The notes under the pieces: model-generated
What the model was told of the DNA's origin: nothing
The model's database searches: none
Seen by the model: the letters and a program-made list of their open reading frames with translations, nothing else
In this document: one piece after another, positions 8,923-16,184 of the stretch
How positions within the stretch are numbered: the first letter of the stretch is position 1
Layout of the letters: each line of letters opens with the position of its first letter
Source: JAAYKS01 sp964479435
Lineage (GTDB): Bacteria; Bacillota; Clostridia; Saccharofermentanales; UBA5734
DNA length: 23,596 nt
Assembly (NCBI GenBank): GCA_964479435.1
Contig: CAYZME010000029.1
Location: 1-23,596 of the forward strand
Reading direction: 5' to 3'
Translations under genes and position numbers: made by a program

Positions 8923-8946
8923 AAAAAAGAGCCTTGTCAAAGGCTC
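8923..8946 (-). terminator. Minus-strand terminator-like hairpin upstream of the tRNA promoter
   Basis: A perfect 7-bp stem (8929-8935 with 8940-8946, four-base loop) is followed, on the minus strand, by six T residues (plus A run 8923-8928). No minus-strand gene lies to its right, so it may stop antisense transcription from the symporter region, or it may instead act as a leader or operator structure. It overlaps the candidate symporter promoter. Confidence 0.5.
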
Positions 8947-8963
8947 CATTCCTTTTGTATCAT
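8934..8963 (+). promoter_or_regulatory. Candidate promoter of the sodium:solute symporter gene
   Basis: TTGTCA (8934-8939) and TATCAT (8958-8963) are separated by 18 bases, each one mismatch from consensus. The site is 46 bases before the proposed start codon. Its -35 lies within the hairpin at 8929-8946, which could affect promoter access. Confidence 0.5.
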
Positions 8964-8974
8964 GTTTCTTGTAG

Positions 8975-8990
8975 TGTCGGATGACCGACA
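8975..8990 (+). promoter_or_regulatory. Small 5' leader hairpin abutting the symporter ribosome binding site
   Basis: TGTCGG (8975-8980) pairs perfectly with CCGACA (8985-8990) around the loop ATGA. The stem ends directly at the purine-rich GGGAAGGA (8991-8998). From the proposed promoter it would lie within the first ~20 bases of the mRNA. It could stabilise the 5' end or hold the ribosome binding site open; the role is inferred. Confidence 0.4.
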
Positions 8991-9009
8991 GGGAAGGATG
9001 GTAGTGGAT

Positions 9010-10476
9010 ATGTGGAAGTATGTCGTTCTCGCCGTGTTCTTTTTGGCCATGATTGCTGTGGGATTAATTTCTCACCGCAAGATCAAGACCCTCGATGACT
9101 TTGTGATCGGCGGTCGCCGGATGGGCCCCCTGCTCTCTGCTTTTTCTTATGTCACCACGTATTTTTCCGCTGTGATTTTTGTCGGGTACGCCGGCCGGTT
9201 CGGATGGGGATTCGGGATCTCCGCGACCTGGATCGGCATCGCCAATGCCGTATTCGGCACATTGCTGGCGTGGTTGTTGCTGGCGGAGCGCACGCGGCGC
9301 ATGACGACGGAGATGGGCGTTTCCACGCTCGCGGAGTTTTTTCGCCACCGCTACGACAGCGGCAAAATGGAGATCGCGGCCGCCGCGATCATTTTTGTGT
9401 TTCTGATTCCCTATTCCGCGTCGGTTTATCAGGGGTTGGGATATATCCTCCAATCCTTCTTCGCGGGCACGGTTCTGGAGAACATGCGTCTGAGCATGTT
9501 GCTGATCGCCGTGATCACCGGCATTTACGTCTTCTTTGGCGGGTATATTTCAACCGCGATCAATGGCGTCATCCAGGGAGTGATCATGATGGGCGGCGTC
9601 GTCTTGCTGATCGCGCGCGTGCTCCGCGTGCTGGGCGGCCTGCGCGGCGGTCTGGAGTCGATGGCGGCGATCGGGGACGGCGTCCCGGCGGGATCTTTGG
9701 CCTCCACCTTCGGCCCCAGCCCGTTCAATTTGCTGATATTGGTCCTGATGACCAGTTTCGGTACGTTTGGGCTACCGCAAATGATCGCGAAATACAGCGG
9801 CATCAAAAGCCGTCAGGCGGGCCGGCGCGCGACCCTGTTCAGTCTGATCGGGGCGATGGTGATCAGCGGTGGCGCGTATTTTATGGGGGGATTTTCGCGG
9901 GCACTGGTCAACGTCGGTTATGTGGCGTTTGACGGCAAAAACCTCGACCAGTTGATGCCGGTGATTTTTCAAGCCATTTTGTCGCCTGAGCTGATGGCCA
10001 TTCTGGTGATCCTGATGCTGTCCGCCTCGATGTCGACGCTGGCGTCGGTGGTGCTGGTTTCGGCGCCGACGTTCAGCAAGACGATTTTGGGCTGGAGCCG
10101 AATCACGCCGATCCGCGTACTGTGTCTGGTCTTTGTGTTGATTTCTTACGTGGTCGCCACGACCGATACCCCGATTGTCACGTTGATGTCATTCTCCTGG
10201 GGCGCGGTTTCGGGTGCGTTTATCGGGCCCTACATCTGGGGTTTGTACAGCAAATGGATTACCCGCGTCGGTGCCTGGGCCGGTATGATCGCCGGGTTGG
10301 GGACGGTTGTGGGCAGCGCGGTTGTCATCGCGCTCACGCAAACCATGGCGGTGGCCACATCCTGGGCCCCCAAGTTGGCGGTGCTGGCGATGCTTGTGTC
10401 GCTGGTGGTCACACCCGTGGTCAGCCTCGCGACCCGCAAAGCCTCGTCGCTGCCGGCGGGAGCGAAGTTCGTATAA
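9010..10476 (+). CDS. Sodium:solute symporter (SSS family)
   Basis: A 488-residue polytopic membrane protein of the SSS family (PF00474), related to PutP and PanF-type Na+-coupled transporters. It starts with a hydrophobic helix (VVLAVFFLAMIAVGLIS). The DDFVIGGRRMGPL segment typical of the family follows, and roughly a dozen further hydrophobic segments extend to the C-terminus. Ser342-Thr343 in SASMSTLASVVLVSA match the Na+-site Ser-Thr pair of PutP. The open frame extends back to 8785 across the tRNA, so a downstream start is needed. ATG 9010 gives a normal N-terminus; GTG 9004, six bases after GGGAAGG, is an equally good alternative. The substrate is unknown. The following ior genes suggest an amino acid, 2-oxoacid or other organic acid, but that is only context. 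Confidence 0.88.
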   Translation: MWKYVVLAVFFLAMIAVGLISHRKIKTLDDFVIGGRRMGPLLSAFSYVTTYFSAVIFVGYAGRFGWGFGISATWIGIANAVFGTLLAWLLLAERTRRMTTEMGVSTLAEFFRHRYDSGKMEIAAAAIIFVFLIPYSASVYQGLGYILQSFFAGTVLENMRLSMLLIAVITGIYVFFGGYISTAINGVIQGVIMMGGVVLLIARVLRVLGGLRGGLESMAAIGDGVPAGSLASTFGPSPFNLLILVLMTSFGTFGLPQMIAKYSGIKSRQAGRRATLFSLIGAMVISGGAYFMGGFSRALVNVGYVAFDGKNLDQLMPVIFQAILSPELMAILVILMLSASMSTLASVVLVSAPTFSKTILGWSRITPIRVLCLVFVLISYVVATTDTPIVTLMSFSWGAVSGAFIGPYIWGLYSKWITRVGAWAGMIAGLGTVVGSAVVIALTQTMAVATSWAPKLAVLAMLVSLVVTPVVSLATRKASSLPAGAKFV

Positions 10477-10585
10477 CGCCCGGATCCACCCGGTGACGCG
10501 CGCGTGGGACCGATGCGCCGGACAGGATTGTGGAACTGGCGCGGACAGACCGGAAGCGTTACAATAGACGCCGAGTTAGGAGAGA

Positions 10586-10615
10586 CCATCGCCGCCCGGG
10601 CCCGGGCGGTGATGG
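10586..10615 (+). promoter_or_regulatory. 30-nt near-perfect palindrome in the iorA leader
   Basis: The two 15-base halves, centred between 10600 and 10601, are complementary at every position, with a single G-T wobble. As RNA this folds into a very stable 13-bp GC-rich stem with a four-base loop. Only three T residues follow, so it is a weak intrinsic terminator at best. It lies about 20 bases after a lone TACAAT (10560-10565) that may be the iorA -10; no good -35 is seen. It could be an operator, a leaky terminator after the symporter gene, or an mRNA-processing/stability element. Confidence 0.45.
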
Positions 10616-10651
10616 TTTCGTGATGGAATTCATCGAGACGGAGAAGAATAC

Positions 10652-12439
10652 ATGAAGAACATTTTGTTGGGTAACGAAGCGGTCGCGCGCGGCGCTGTGG
10701 AAGCCGGCGTGCGTGTGGTCTCGTCGTATCCCGGGACCCCCAGCACGGAGATCACGGAAGCGATCTCCCAATACGAAGGCCTGCACAGCGNNNNNNNNNN
10801 NNNNNNNNNNNNNNNNNNNNNNNNNNNNNNNNNATGGGCGGTCAACGAGAAAGCCGGCCTGGAAACCGTCATCGGCGCCAGCATCGCCGGTGTCCGCGCG
10901 ATGACCTGTATGAAACATGTCGGACTCAACGTCGCGGCCGACCCCTTATTCACCGCTTCGTACACAGGCGTGAGCGGCGGGTTGGTGATCGTGGTCGCCG
11001 ACGACCCCGGCATGCACAGTTCACAAAATGAACAGGACAGCAGACACTATGCGCGGGCGGCCAAACTGCCGATGCTGGAACCGGCGGATAGCCAGGAATG
11101 CGCGGATTTCACCCGCGCCGCTTTTGAATTGTCGGAACGGTATGACACGCCGGTCATGGTGCGCCTGACCACACGCGTGGCCCACGCGCGTTCGCTGGTC
11201 GCCTCGCGCGAGGCGGTTGCCGTCGCGCCGCGACCGTATAAAAAAGATATGGCCAAATATGTGATGATGCCGGCGATGGCGACGGCGCGCCACGCGGAGG
11301 TAGAGAAGCGCCAGGCCGCGCTGGCCGCGGCTGTGCCGGATCTGGCTTTTCATCACGTGCACCGCGGACACGCAAGCCTGGGAATTGTGACATCCGGTGT
11401 GGCGTACCAGTATGTCCGCGAAGCCCTGCCGGAGGCCTCGGTCCTGAAGCTGGGGATGGTCTGGCCGCTGTCGGTCGAGTTGGTGCGCGCCTTTGCCGCC
11501 ACCGTCGAACGGCTGGTCATCGTGGAGGAGTTGGATCCCTTTTTGGAGACAGAAATCCGTGCGGCGGGAATTGCCTGCGAAGGGAAAGATTTGTTCTCGC
11601 TGTTGGGTGAATACAGCGTCAGTCAGATCCAGGCCGCGCTGGGGGGCCGTGCGCCCGATACCGCCATGAGCTGTGACGTCATGCCGCAAGCACCCGGCCG
11701 TCCGCCGGTGATGTGCGCAGGGTGCCCCCACAAAGGATTATTCCTGGCGCTGTCTCGACTCAAAGCGGTGGTCATGGGCGACATTGGCTGCTACACGCTG
11801 GGCGCGCTGGCACCGATGAGCGCGATGGACGCCTGTGTTTGCATGGGCGCGTCGGTGGGGATGGCCCACGGCATCGCGAAAGCGGGCGTACCCGAATTGG
11901 CGGGGCGCACCGTCGCGGTGATCGGCGACTCCACATTTATTCACACGGGCATCGCCAATTTGATCAACGCGGTCTACAACCGCAGCGATGTGACCGTAGT
12001 CATCCTCGACAATTCAATCACCGGCATGACCGGGCACCAGCAGAATCCGGCGACCGGATTGGATATCCATCTGCAGCCCGCGCCGGCTTTGGATCTGGAG
12101 GCTTTGTGCGCGGCGGTCGGCGTGCCCAGCGTGCGCGTGGTCGATCCGGCCGATACGTATGCGTCACAACGTGTACTGGCGGAAGAGATGAAAAAACCCG
12201 GTGTCTCCGTGGTGATCGGCCGCCGCCCCTGCGCGCTGATCCCGACCGGCAAAGGCACGGAGTGCGTGGGGGTCGATGTGGAGAAATGCACCGCCTGCGG
12301 CGCTTGTTTACGCCTGATGTGCCCCGCGCTTACGCCGGGCGCGGATCAAAAACCCGTTGTCGATCGCGATGCTTGTAACGGCTGTGGTTTGTGTATAGGC
12401 GTGTGCCGGTTTGACGCGTTGAGTAAGGAGAAAAAATGA
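10652..12439 (+). CDS. iorA: Indolepyruvate:ferredoxin oxidoreductase, alpha subunit IorA (contains assembly gap)
   Basis: The large subunit of an enzyme that oxidatively decarboxylates arylpyruvates (from Trp, Phe, Tyr transamination) to aryl-acetyl-CoA with reduction of ferredoxin. The N-terminal half has the SYPGTPSTEI motif, WAVNEKAGLE and MKHVGLNVAADPL. The C-terminal half has the CAGCPHKGLF segment and a TPP-binding region from GDIGCYTLG to GDSTFIHTG and DNSITGMTG. The last ~55 residues form a two-cluster ferredoxin domain: CTACGACLRLMCP (first Cys near residue 546) and CNGCGLCIGVC. GGAG at 10640-10643 is eight bases before the ATG. A 43-N gap at 10791-10833 hides part of the N-terminal domain but the frame continues correctly. 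iorB starts two bases after the stop. Confidence 0.95.
   Translation: MKNILLGNEAVARGAVEAGVRVVSSYPGTPSTEITEAISQYEGLHSXXXXXXXXXXXXXXXWAVNEKAGLETVIGASIAGVRAMTCMKHVGLNVAADPLFTASYTGVSGGLVIVVADDPGMHSSQNEQDSRHYARAAKLPMLEPADSQECADFTRAAFELSERYDTPVMVRLTTRVAHARSLVASREAVAVAPRPYKKDMAKYVMMPAMATARHAEVEKRQAALAAAVPDLAFHHVHRGHASLGIVTSGVAYQYVREALPEASVLKLGMVWPLSVELVRAFAATVERLVIVEELDPFLETEIRAAGIACEGKDLFSLLGEYSVSQIQAALGGRAPDTAMSCDVMPQAPGRPPVMCAGCPHKGLFLALSRLKAVVMGDIGCYTLGALAPMSAMDACVCMGASVGMAHGIAKAGVPELAGRTVAVIGDSTFIHTGIANLINAVYNRSDVTVVILDNSITGMTGHQQNPATGLDIHLQPAPALDLEALCAAVGVPSVRVVDPADTYASQRVLAEEMKKPGVSVVIGRRPCALIPTGKGTECVGVDVEKCTACGACLRLMCPALTPGADQKPVVDRDACNGCGLCIGVCRFDALSKEKK
10791..10833. other. Assembly gap (43 N) inside iorA
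   Basis: Forty-three N bases between the SYPGTPSTEI and WAVNEK motifs. The frame is preserved. The implied spacing between these motifs is about ten residues longer than I recall for IorA proteins, so the gap length may be an overestimate. Confidence 0.95.
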
Positions 12440-12440
12440 T

Positions 12441-13055
12441 ATGCAGATCAGCGGCAAGAGCACATTGGACATCGTTCTGGCGGGCGTGGGCGGTCAAGGC
12501 ACGTTGGTGGCGGGCCGTTTGCTGGGCGCGGTTGCCCAGGAACTCGGGAAGGATGTGAAAGTCTCCGAAGTGCACGGCATGTCGCAACGCGGCGGCAGCG
12601 TGATTACTTACGCGCGCCTGGGTGACGCGGTCTTTTCGCCGACGGTGGAGGCCGGGCGCGCGGATTTTCTTTTGGCGTTTGAGGAGTTGGAAGGGTTGCG
12701 CTGGGCGTCGCTGTTGCGGCGCGGCGGGGTGGCGCTTCTGAACAACCAGCATATTCTGCCCTTGCCTGTCAGTTTGAAACAGGCAAGCTATCCCCAGCAC
12801 ATCGCTGAAACCATGGAACAGGCCTGTGGCGGCAAGTCGCGCGTCATCCGCATGGACGCGCGGGAACTGGCCGTGGAAGCCGGCAGTGTGCGCGCGGTCA
12901 ATGTGGTGATGCTGGGCGCGATGGCGGGCTTGCTCACCATTCCCGTGCCGGTTTGGACACGCGCGCTGGACACCGTATTACCTGAACGGGTACGCGAGAT
13001 CAATCAACGCGCTTTCCAGGCCGGATATGGCGTGACCGGCGGATCCTTGTTATGA
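12441..13055 (+). CDS. iorB: Indolepyruvate:ferredoxin oxidoreductase, beta subunit IorB
   Basis: A 204-residue small subunit of the same PF01558 family as the gamma subunit at the window start. It has the glycine-rich GVGGQGTLVAGRLLG segment near the N-terminus and then the conserved HGMSQRGGSVITYARLG. With IorA it forms the arylpyruvate-oxidising complex in the cytoplasm. AAGGAG at 12425-12430, inside the end of iorA, is ten bases before the ATG. The two genes are separated by a single base after the iorA stop, as expected for a stoichiometric complex. The family name is certain; preference for indolepyruvate over other aryl-2-oxoacids is by family only. Confidence 0.94.
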   Translation: MQISGKSTLDIVLAGVGGQGTLVAGRLLGAVAQELGKDVKVSEVHGMSQRGGSVITYARLGDAVFSPTVEAGRADFLLAFEELEGLRWASLLRRGGVALLNNQHILPLPVSLKQASYPQHIAETMEQACGGKSRVIRMDARELAVEAGSVRAVNVVMLGAMAGLLTIPVPVWTRALDTVLPERVREINQRAFQAGYGVTGGSLL

Positions 13056-13120
13056 TGATCGTATAAAAATGGCCGGGGCCCGCACACCCGGGAACTGGCC
13101 GACGGGACGGAGGTGGCCGG

Positions 13121-13552
13121 ATGTTGGTCGAGCAGATTTCGGTGTTTTTGGAGAACAAATCAGGCCGGCTGGCGGAAGTGACGCGAACACTGCACGCCCA
13201 CGAGATCGACATCCGCGCGTTGTATATCGCGGATACGGCGGAGTATGGTATCTTGCGGATGATTGTCGACAAGCCGCACGAGACCGTTCTGGCGCTGGCG
13301 GAAAAAGGATTTACTGTAAGTTCCACCCAGGTGATCGCGCTGGCGCTGGAAGACGCGCCGGGCACACTGGATAAGGCGTTGTCGCTGCTCAGCGACGGCG
13401 GCATCTCGGTGGAGTACCTCTACGCGTTTGTCGGCCGCGCGTCGACGGACGCGGTGGTTGTGATTCGGGTCGAAGATCCCGATCAGGCAGCCGCGGAACT
13501 GGCAAAAGGCGGCATCCGCCTGATGTCATCCAAGGAGGTTTACGGTCTTTGA
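13121..13552 (+). CDS. Tandem ACT-domain protein
   Basis: A 143-residue protein made of two ACT domains, about residues 1-70 and 71-143, with nothing else. The first begins with VEQISVFLENKSGRLAEVTRTL and the second with STQVIALALEDAPGTLDKAL, both typical ACT beta-alpha-beta openings. ACT domains usually bind amino acids. Stand-alone double-ACT proteins are commonly found beside iorAB in anaerobes, where they are assumed to sense an amino acid or related ligand. GGAGG at 13109-13113 is seven bases upstream of the ATG. The stop overlaps the TTG start of the next gene, so translation is coupled. No DNA-binding or enzyme domain is present; target and ligand are unknown. Confidence 0.9.
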   Translation: MLVEQISVFLENKSGRLAEVTRTLHAHEIDIRALYIADTAEYGILRMIVDKPHETVLALAEKGFTVSSTQVIALALEDAPGTLDKALSLLSDGGISVEYLYAFVGRASTDAVVVIRVEDPDQAAAELAKGGIRLMSSKEVYGL

Positions 13553-14817
13553 TTTTTACCGACTATGAGCCGTTTGGGGTGGATCCGCTGACTTTTGAAC
13601 TGGGGCGGGAAGCGGAAGCGTCTTTGGCGGACTCATTTCTCACGATTGAGGCGATACGCGAAACCAATCAGTTGCGCGTGTTGGCCGCGTTGCAAGCGAC
13701 GCGCCTCTCTGACAGTCATTTTCACATGGGCTCAGGATACGGCTACGACGACAGCGGACGCGATCGCATCGATCAGGCGTATGCGGCTGTTTTTGGCGCG
13801 GAAGCGGCCCTGGTGCGCGTGCAGATCAGCTCGGGGACGCAGGCCATCGCCGCCTGTTTGTTCGGCGTTTTGCGGCCCGGCGATGTGTTGTTGTCCGTCA
13901 CCGGGCGGCCCTATGATACGTTGGCGACGGTGATCGGATTGGCGGGCAAGAGCGGGGGTTCACTGGACGAGTTTGGCATTACCTACCGCCAGGTCGAGCT
14001 CCTGCCCGACGGGCGTCCGGACCTGGCCGCGATTCTGTCGGCGATGACACCCGATGTGCGGATGGTTTTTGTGCAAAAATCCCGCGGCTATAGTGCCAGG
14101 CGTTCGCTGCTTTCCGCCGATATCGCGGAAATCGTGGCCGCGGTCCGGCTCTCTGGCAGCAAGGCCGTTGTGATGGTAGATAATTGCTACGGCGAGTTTG
14201 TGGAAACCGTAGAGCCTTGCGGTGTGGGTGCCGATCTGTGCGCGGGTTCGCTGATAAAAAATCCCGGTGGCGGGATCTGTCCGACCGGCGGCTACATAGC
14301 GGGTCGCGCGGAGCTGGTGGAGCTGGCGGCCGCGCGATTGACCGTGCCGGGTATCGGCGGCCAAATCGGCCCGACATTGGGGTTGAACCGTGCCGTGGCA
14401 CAAGGGTTGTATCTGGCGCCGCATGTCGTGGCGGAAGCGCTGAAAGGCGCCGTTTTCGCGGCTCGCGTTTTTGCGATGGCCGGATATGAAACCACGCCGT
14501 CCGCGCATGAAGTGCGCGGCGACATCGTGCAAACGCTCACATTTGGCGCGCCCGAACCGCTGTTACGCTTTTGCCGTGCCATTCAGGCGGCCGCACCCGT
14601 GGACAGCCATGTGACACCCGAGCCCTGGGCGATGCCGGGTTATGACTGCCCCGTGATCATGGCGGCGGGCGCGTTCGTGCAGGGCGCGTCGATCGAGCTG
14701 TCGGCCGATGGGCCGGTGAAGCCGCCATTTACCGCATATATGCAAGGCGGCCTGGTGTACGAGAATGTCAAACTGGCCTGCCTGATGGCGCTTGCCCACG
14801 GAGGAGAACGGGTGTGA
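13549..14817 (+). CDS. Methionine gamma-lyase family PLP enzyme (YnbB type, PF06838)
   Basis: A 422-residue fold-type I PLP enzyme of the family often annotated as YnbB or aluminium resistance protein. The family is related to Cys/Met-metabolism lyases. The N-terminus has HFHMGSGYGYDDSGRD, then VRVQISSGTQAIAACLFG (cofactor-binding helix), a VMVDNCYGEF segment with the PLP-ring Asp, and the Schiff-base Lys237 in GSLIKNPGGG. The start is TTG 13549, overlapping the ACT gene stop; AAGGAGG at 13532-13538 is ten bases upstream and no better ATG exists near. The C-terminal end overlaps the next gene as GTGA. True substrate is not established for this family; a C-S or other beta/gamma lyase role on an amino acid is inferred. 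Confidence 0.9.
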   Translation: MIFTDYEPFGVDPLTFELGREAEASLADSFLTIEAIRETNQLRVLAALQATRLSDSHFHMGSGYGYDDSGRDRIDQAYAAVFGAEAALVRVQISSGTQAIAACLFGVLRPGDVLLSVTGRPYDTLATVIGLAGKSGGSLDEFGITYRQVELLPDGRPDLAAILSAMTPDVRMVFVQKSRGYSARRSLLSADIAEIVAAVRLSGSKAVVMVDNCYGEFVETVEPCGVGADLCAGSLIKNPGGGICPTGGYIAGRAELVELAAARLTVPGIGGQIGPTLGLNRAVAQGLYLAPHVVAEALKGAVFAARVFAMAGYETTPSAHEVRGDIVQTLTFGAPEPLLRFCRAIQAAAPVDSHVTPEPWAMPGYDCPVIMAAGAFVQGASIELSADGPVKPPFTAYMQGGLVYENVKLACLMALAHGGERV

Positions 14818-16184
14818 CGGCCAAGCGCACGCGCCGGCCGGTCCGCAACGCGCCATCGCGCGCTCGCCGCCGTCCCTCCCCATCCGCCCCGCCCGGGCCG
14901 CGCGAAAGACTGCAGGCGATCGAACGGCGCAAAGCACGTAGCCGCACCTTGCGCACCATTTTGACTTTTTCGCTCATCACCACCCTGACGCTGATTTTGA
15001 TTGCCGCCATTTTGCGGCGCAACCAGCCGCCGCCCCGCTTCCAGTTCATTCAGACCGGGCGGATCGAGCGGACGGTCGAAGCTCAAGCCTTGATTGTGCG
15101 CGATGAGCGGGTGCTGGTCTCTCCGACGGACGGGCGGCTCAAACCGATCGTTGCCGAAGGCGTCCGTGTCGCCGCGACAGACCGTGTCGCCATGGTGATC
15201 CGCGCGGGGATGGAAAACACACTGGTTGAGCTGGAGAATTGCGAACAACAGATCGCGCAGATCCAACTGGAGCTGGTCGAGCGCGGGCAGATTCCGGCTG
15301 CCCAGGCGGTGTATACCGAGACCAACGGCGAGATTTCAGCCATTGTCCGGCTTGTGCGCCGCGCTTCCTCGTATGGTTCGCTGGCCGGCGTCAGCCAATA
15401 CGGCTCATCCTTGGATTTGCTGATCGAAGCGCGTGAAAGCCGCTTACAGGACATTGACTTCAAAGACGCACGCCTGGATCAATTGGCCAGTCAACGCGGA
15501 TATCTGACGAGCATCCTCGGCGAGAACGCCGGCATGATCACGGCACCGGCGCCGGGCATTGTCTCGTACCGGGTAGACGGCCTGGAAGAACGCCTGGACC
15601 AGGCCTTTCTGGACACGCTGACGCCCGATCGTTTGCGCACGACGTTGTCCGCCGCGACCGGATTCCGCGCGATCGCCCTCGATGTCGCGGCGGGCGCGCC
15701 GATCGCGCGCATCTCCAATGGGCTGGTGCAACAATTGGTGATGTTTGTCCCCAGCGCGCGGGCGGATTGGTTTGAGGTGGACAACACCCACACGGTCCGC
15801 ATTGAATCCGAGGGTATCGTCGTCGAGGATGCCCGCGTTACGCGCGCCGAGTCGTCGTCCGGAGGTTGTTTGCTTGTCCTGGCGACCGATCGGCAGGTGG
15901 CGCGCCTTTTTGACCATCGGGTCGTGGAGTGCAGCGTCACCTTGCCGCAGCAGACCACGGAAGGGCTGCTGGTCCCTATCACCGCGCTGATCGAGGAGGG
16001 CGGGCAGACCTTTATCATGCTCAATCATTCCGGTTACGCCCGCCGCGCCGCTGTTGTGGTACTCGACACGGACCGGACCCGGGCGATCATCGAGCCGGAC
16101 GCTGAAAACGCGTACAAGATCCGCGCGTCCTCGATTGTCATCGTCAACCCGGAATCGGTCACGGAAGGGGCGAAAGTAGGATGA
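14814..16184 (+). CDS. HlyD-like single-pass membrane protein
   Basis: A 456-residue protein with a strongly basic Arg/Pro-rich N-terminal tail (residues 1-45), one membrane helix (about 46-67, FSLITTLTLILIAAIL) and a large extracytoplasmic part. After the helix comes a barrel-sandwich/lipoyl-like region (GRIERTVEAQALIVRDE, then VSPTDGRLKPIVAEGVRV). A helical section and a second lipoyl-like half (ITAPAPGIVSYRVDG) follow, then a beta-rich end. This is the layout of HlyD/RND adaptor proteins. No ABC or RND partner is present nearby. The start is GTG overlapping the upstream stop, with GGAGGAG at 14800-14806. Its stop overlaps yggS as ATGA. The placement just before yggS and sepF hints at an envelope or division role, but that is inference. 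Confidence 0.8.
   Translation: MTAKRTRRPVRNAPSRARRRPSPSAPPGPRERLQAIERRKARSRTLRTILTFSLITTLTLILIAAILRRNQPPPRFQFIQTGRIERTVEAQALIVRDERVLVSPTDGRLKPIVAEGVRVAATDRVAMVIRAGMENTLVELENCEQQIAQIQLELVERGQIPAAQAVYTETNGEISAIVRLVRRASSYGSLAGVSQYGSSLDLLIEARESRLQDIDFKDARLDQLASQRGYLTSILGENAGMITAPAPGIVSYRVDGLEERLDQAFLDTLTPDRLRTTLSAATGFRAIALDVAAGAPIARISNGLVQQLVMFVPSARADWFEVDNTHTVRIESEGIVVEDARVTRAESSSGGCLLVLATDRQVARLFDHRVVECSVTLPQQTTEGLLVPITALIEEGGQTFIMLNHSGYARRAAVVVLDTDRTRAIIEPDAENAYKIRASSIVIVNPESVTEGAKVG

Noticed and set aside
10504..10512. GTGGGACCG, resembling the T-box core motif
   Set aside because: A T-box leader would have to lie inside the symporter gene upstream, and no downstream terminator pairs with this motif. 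A chance match is more likely.
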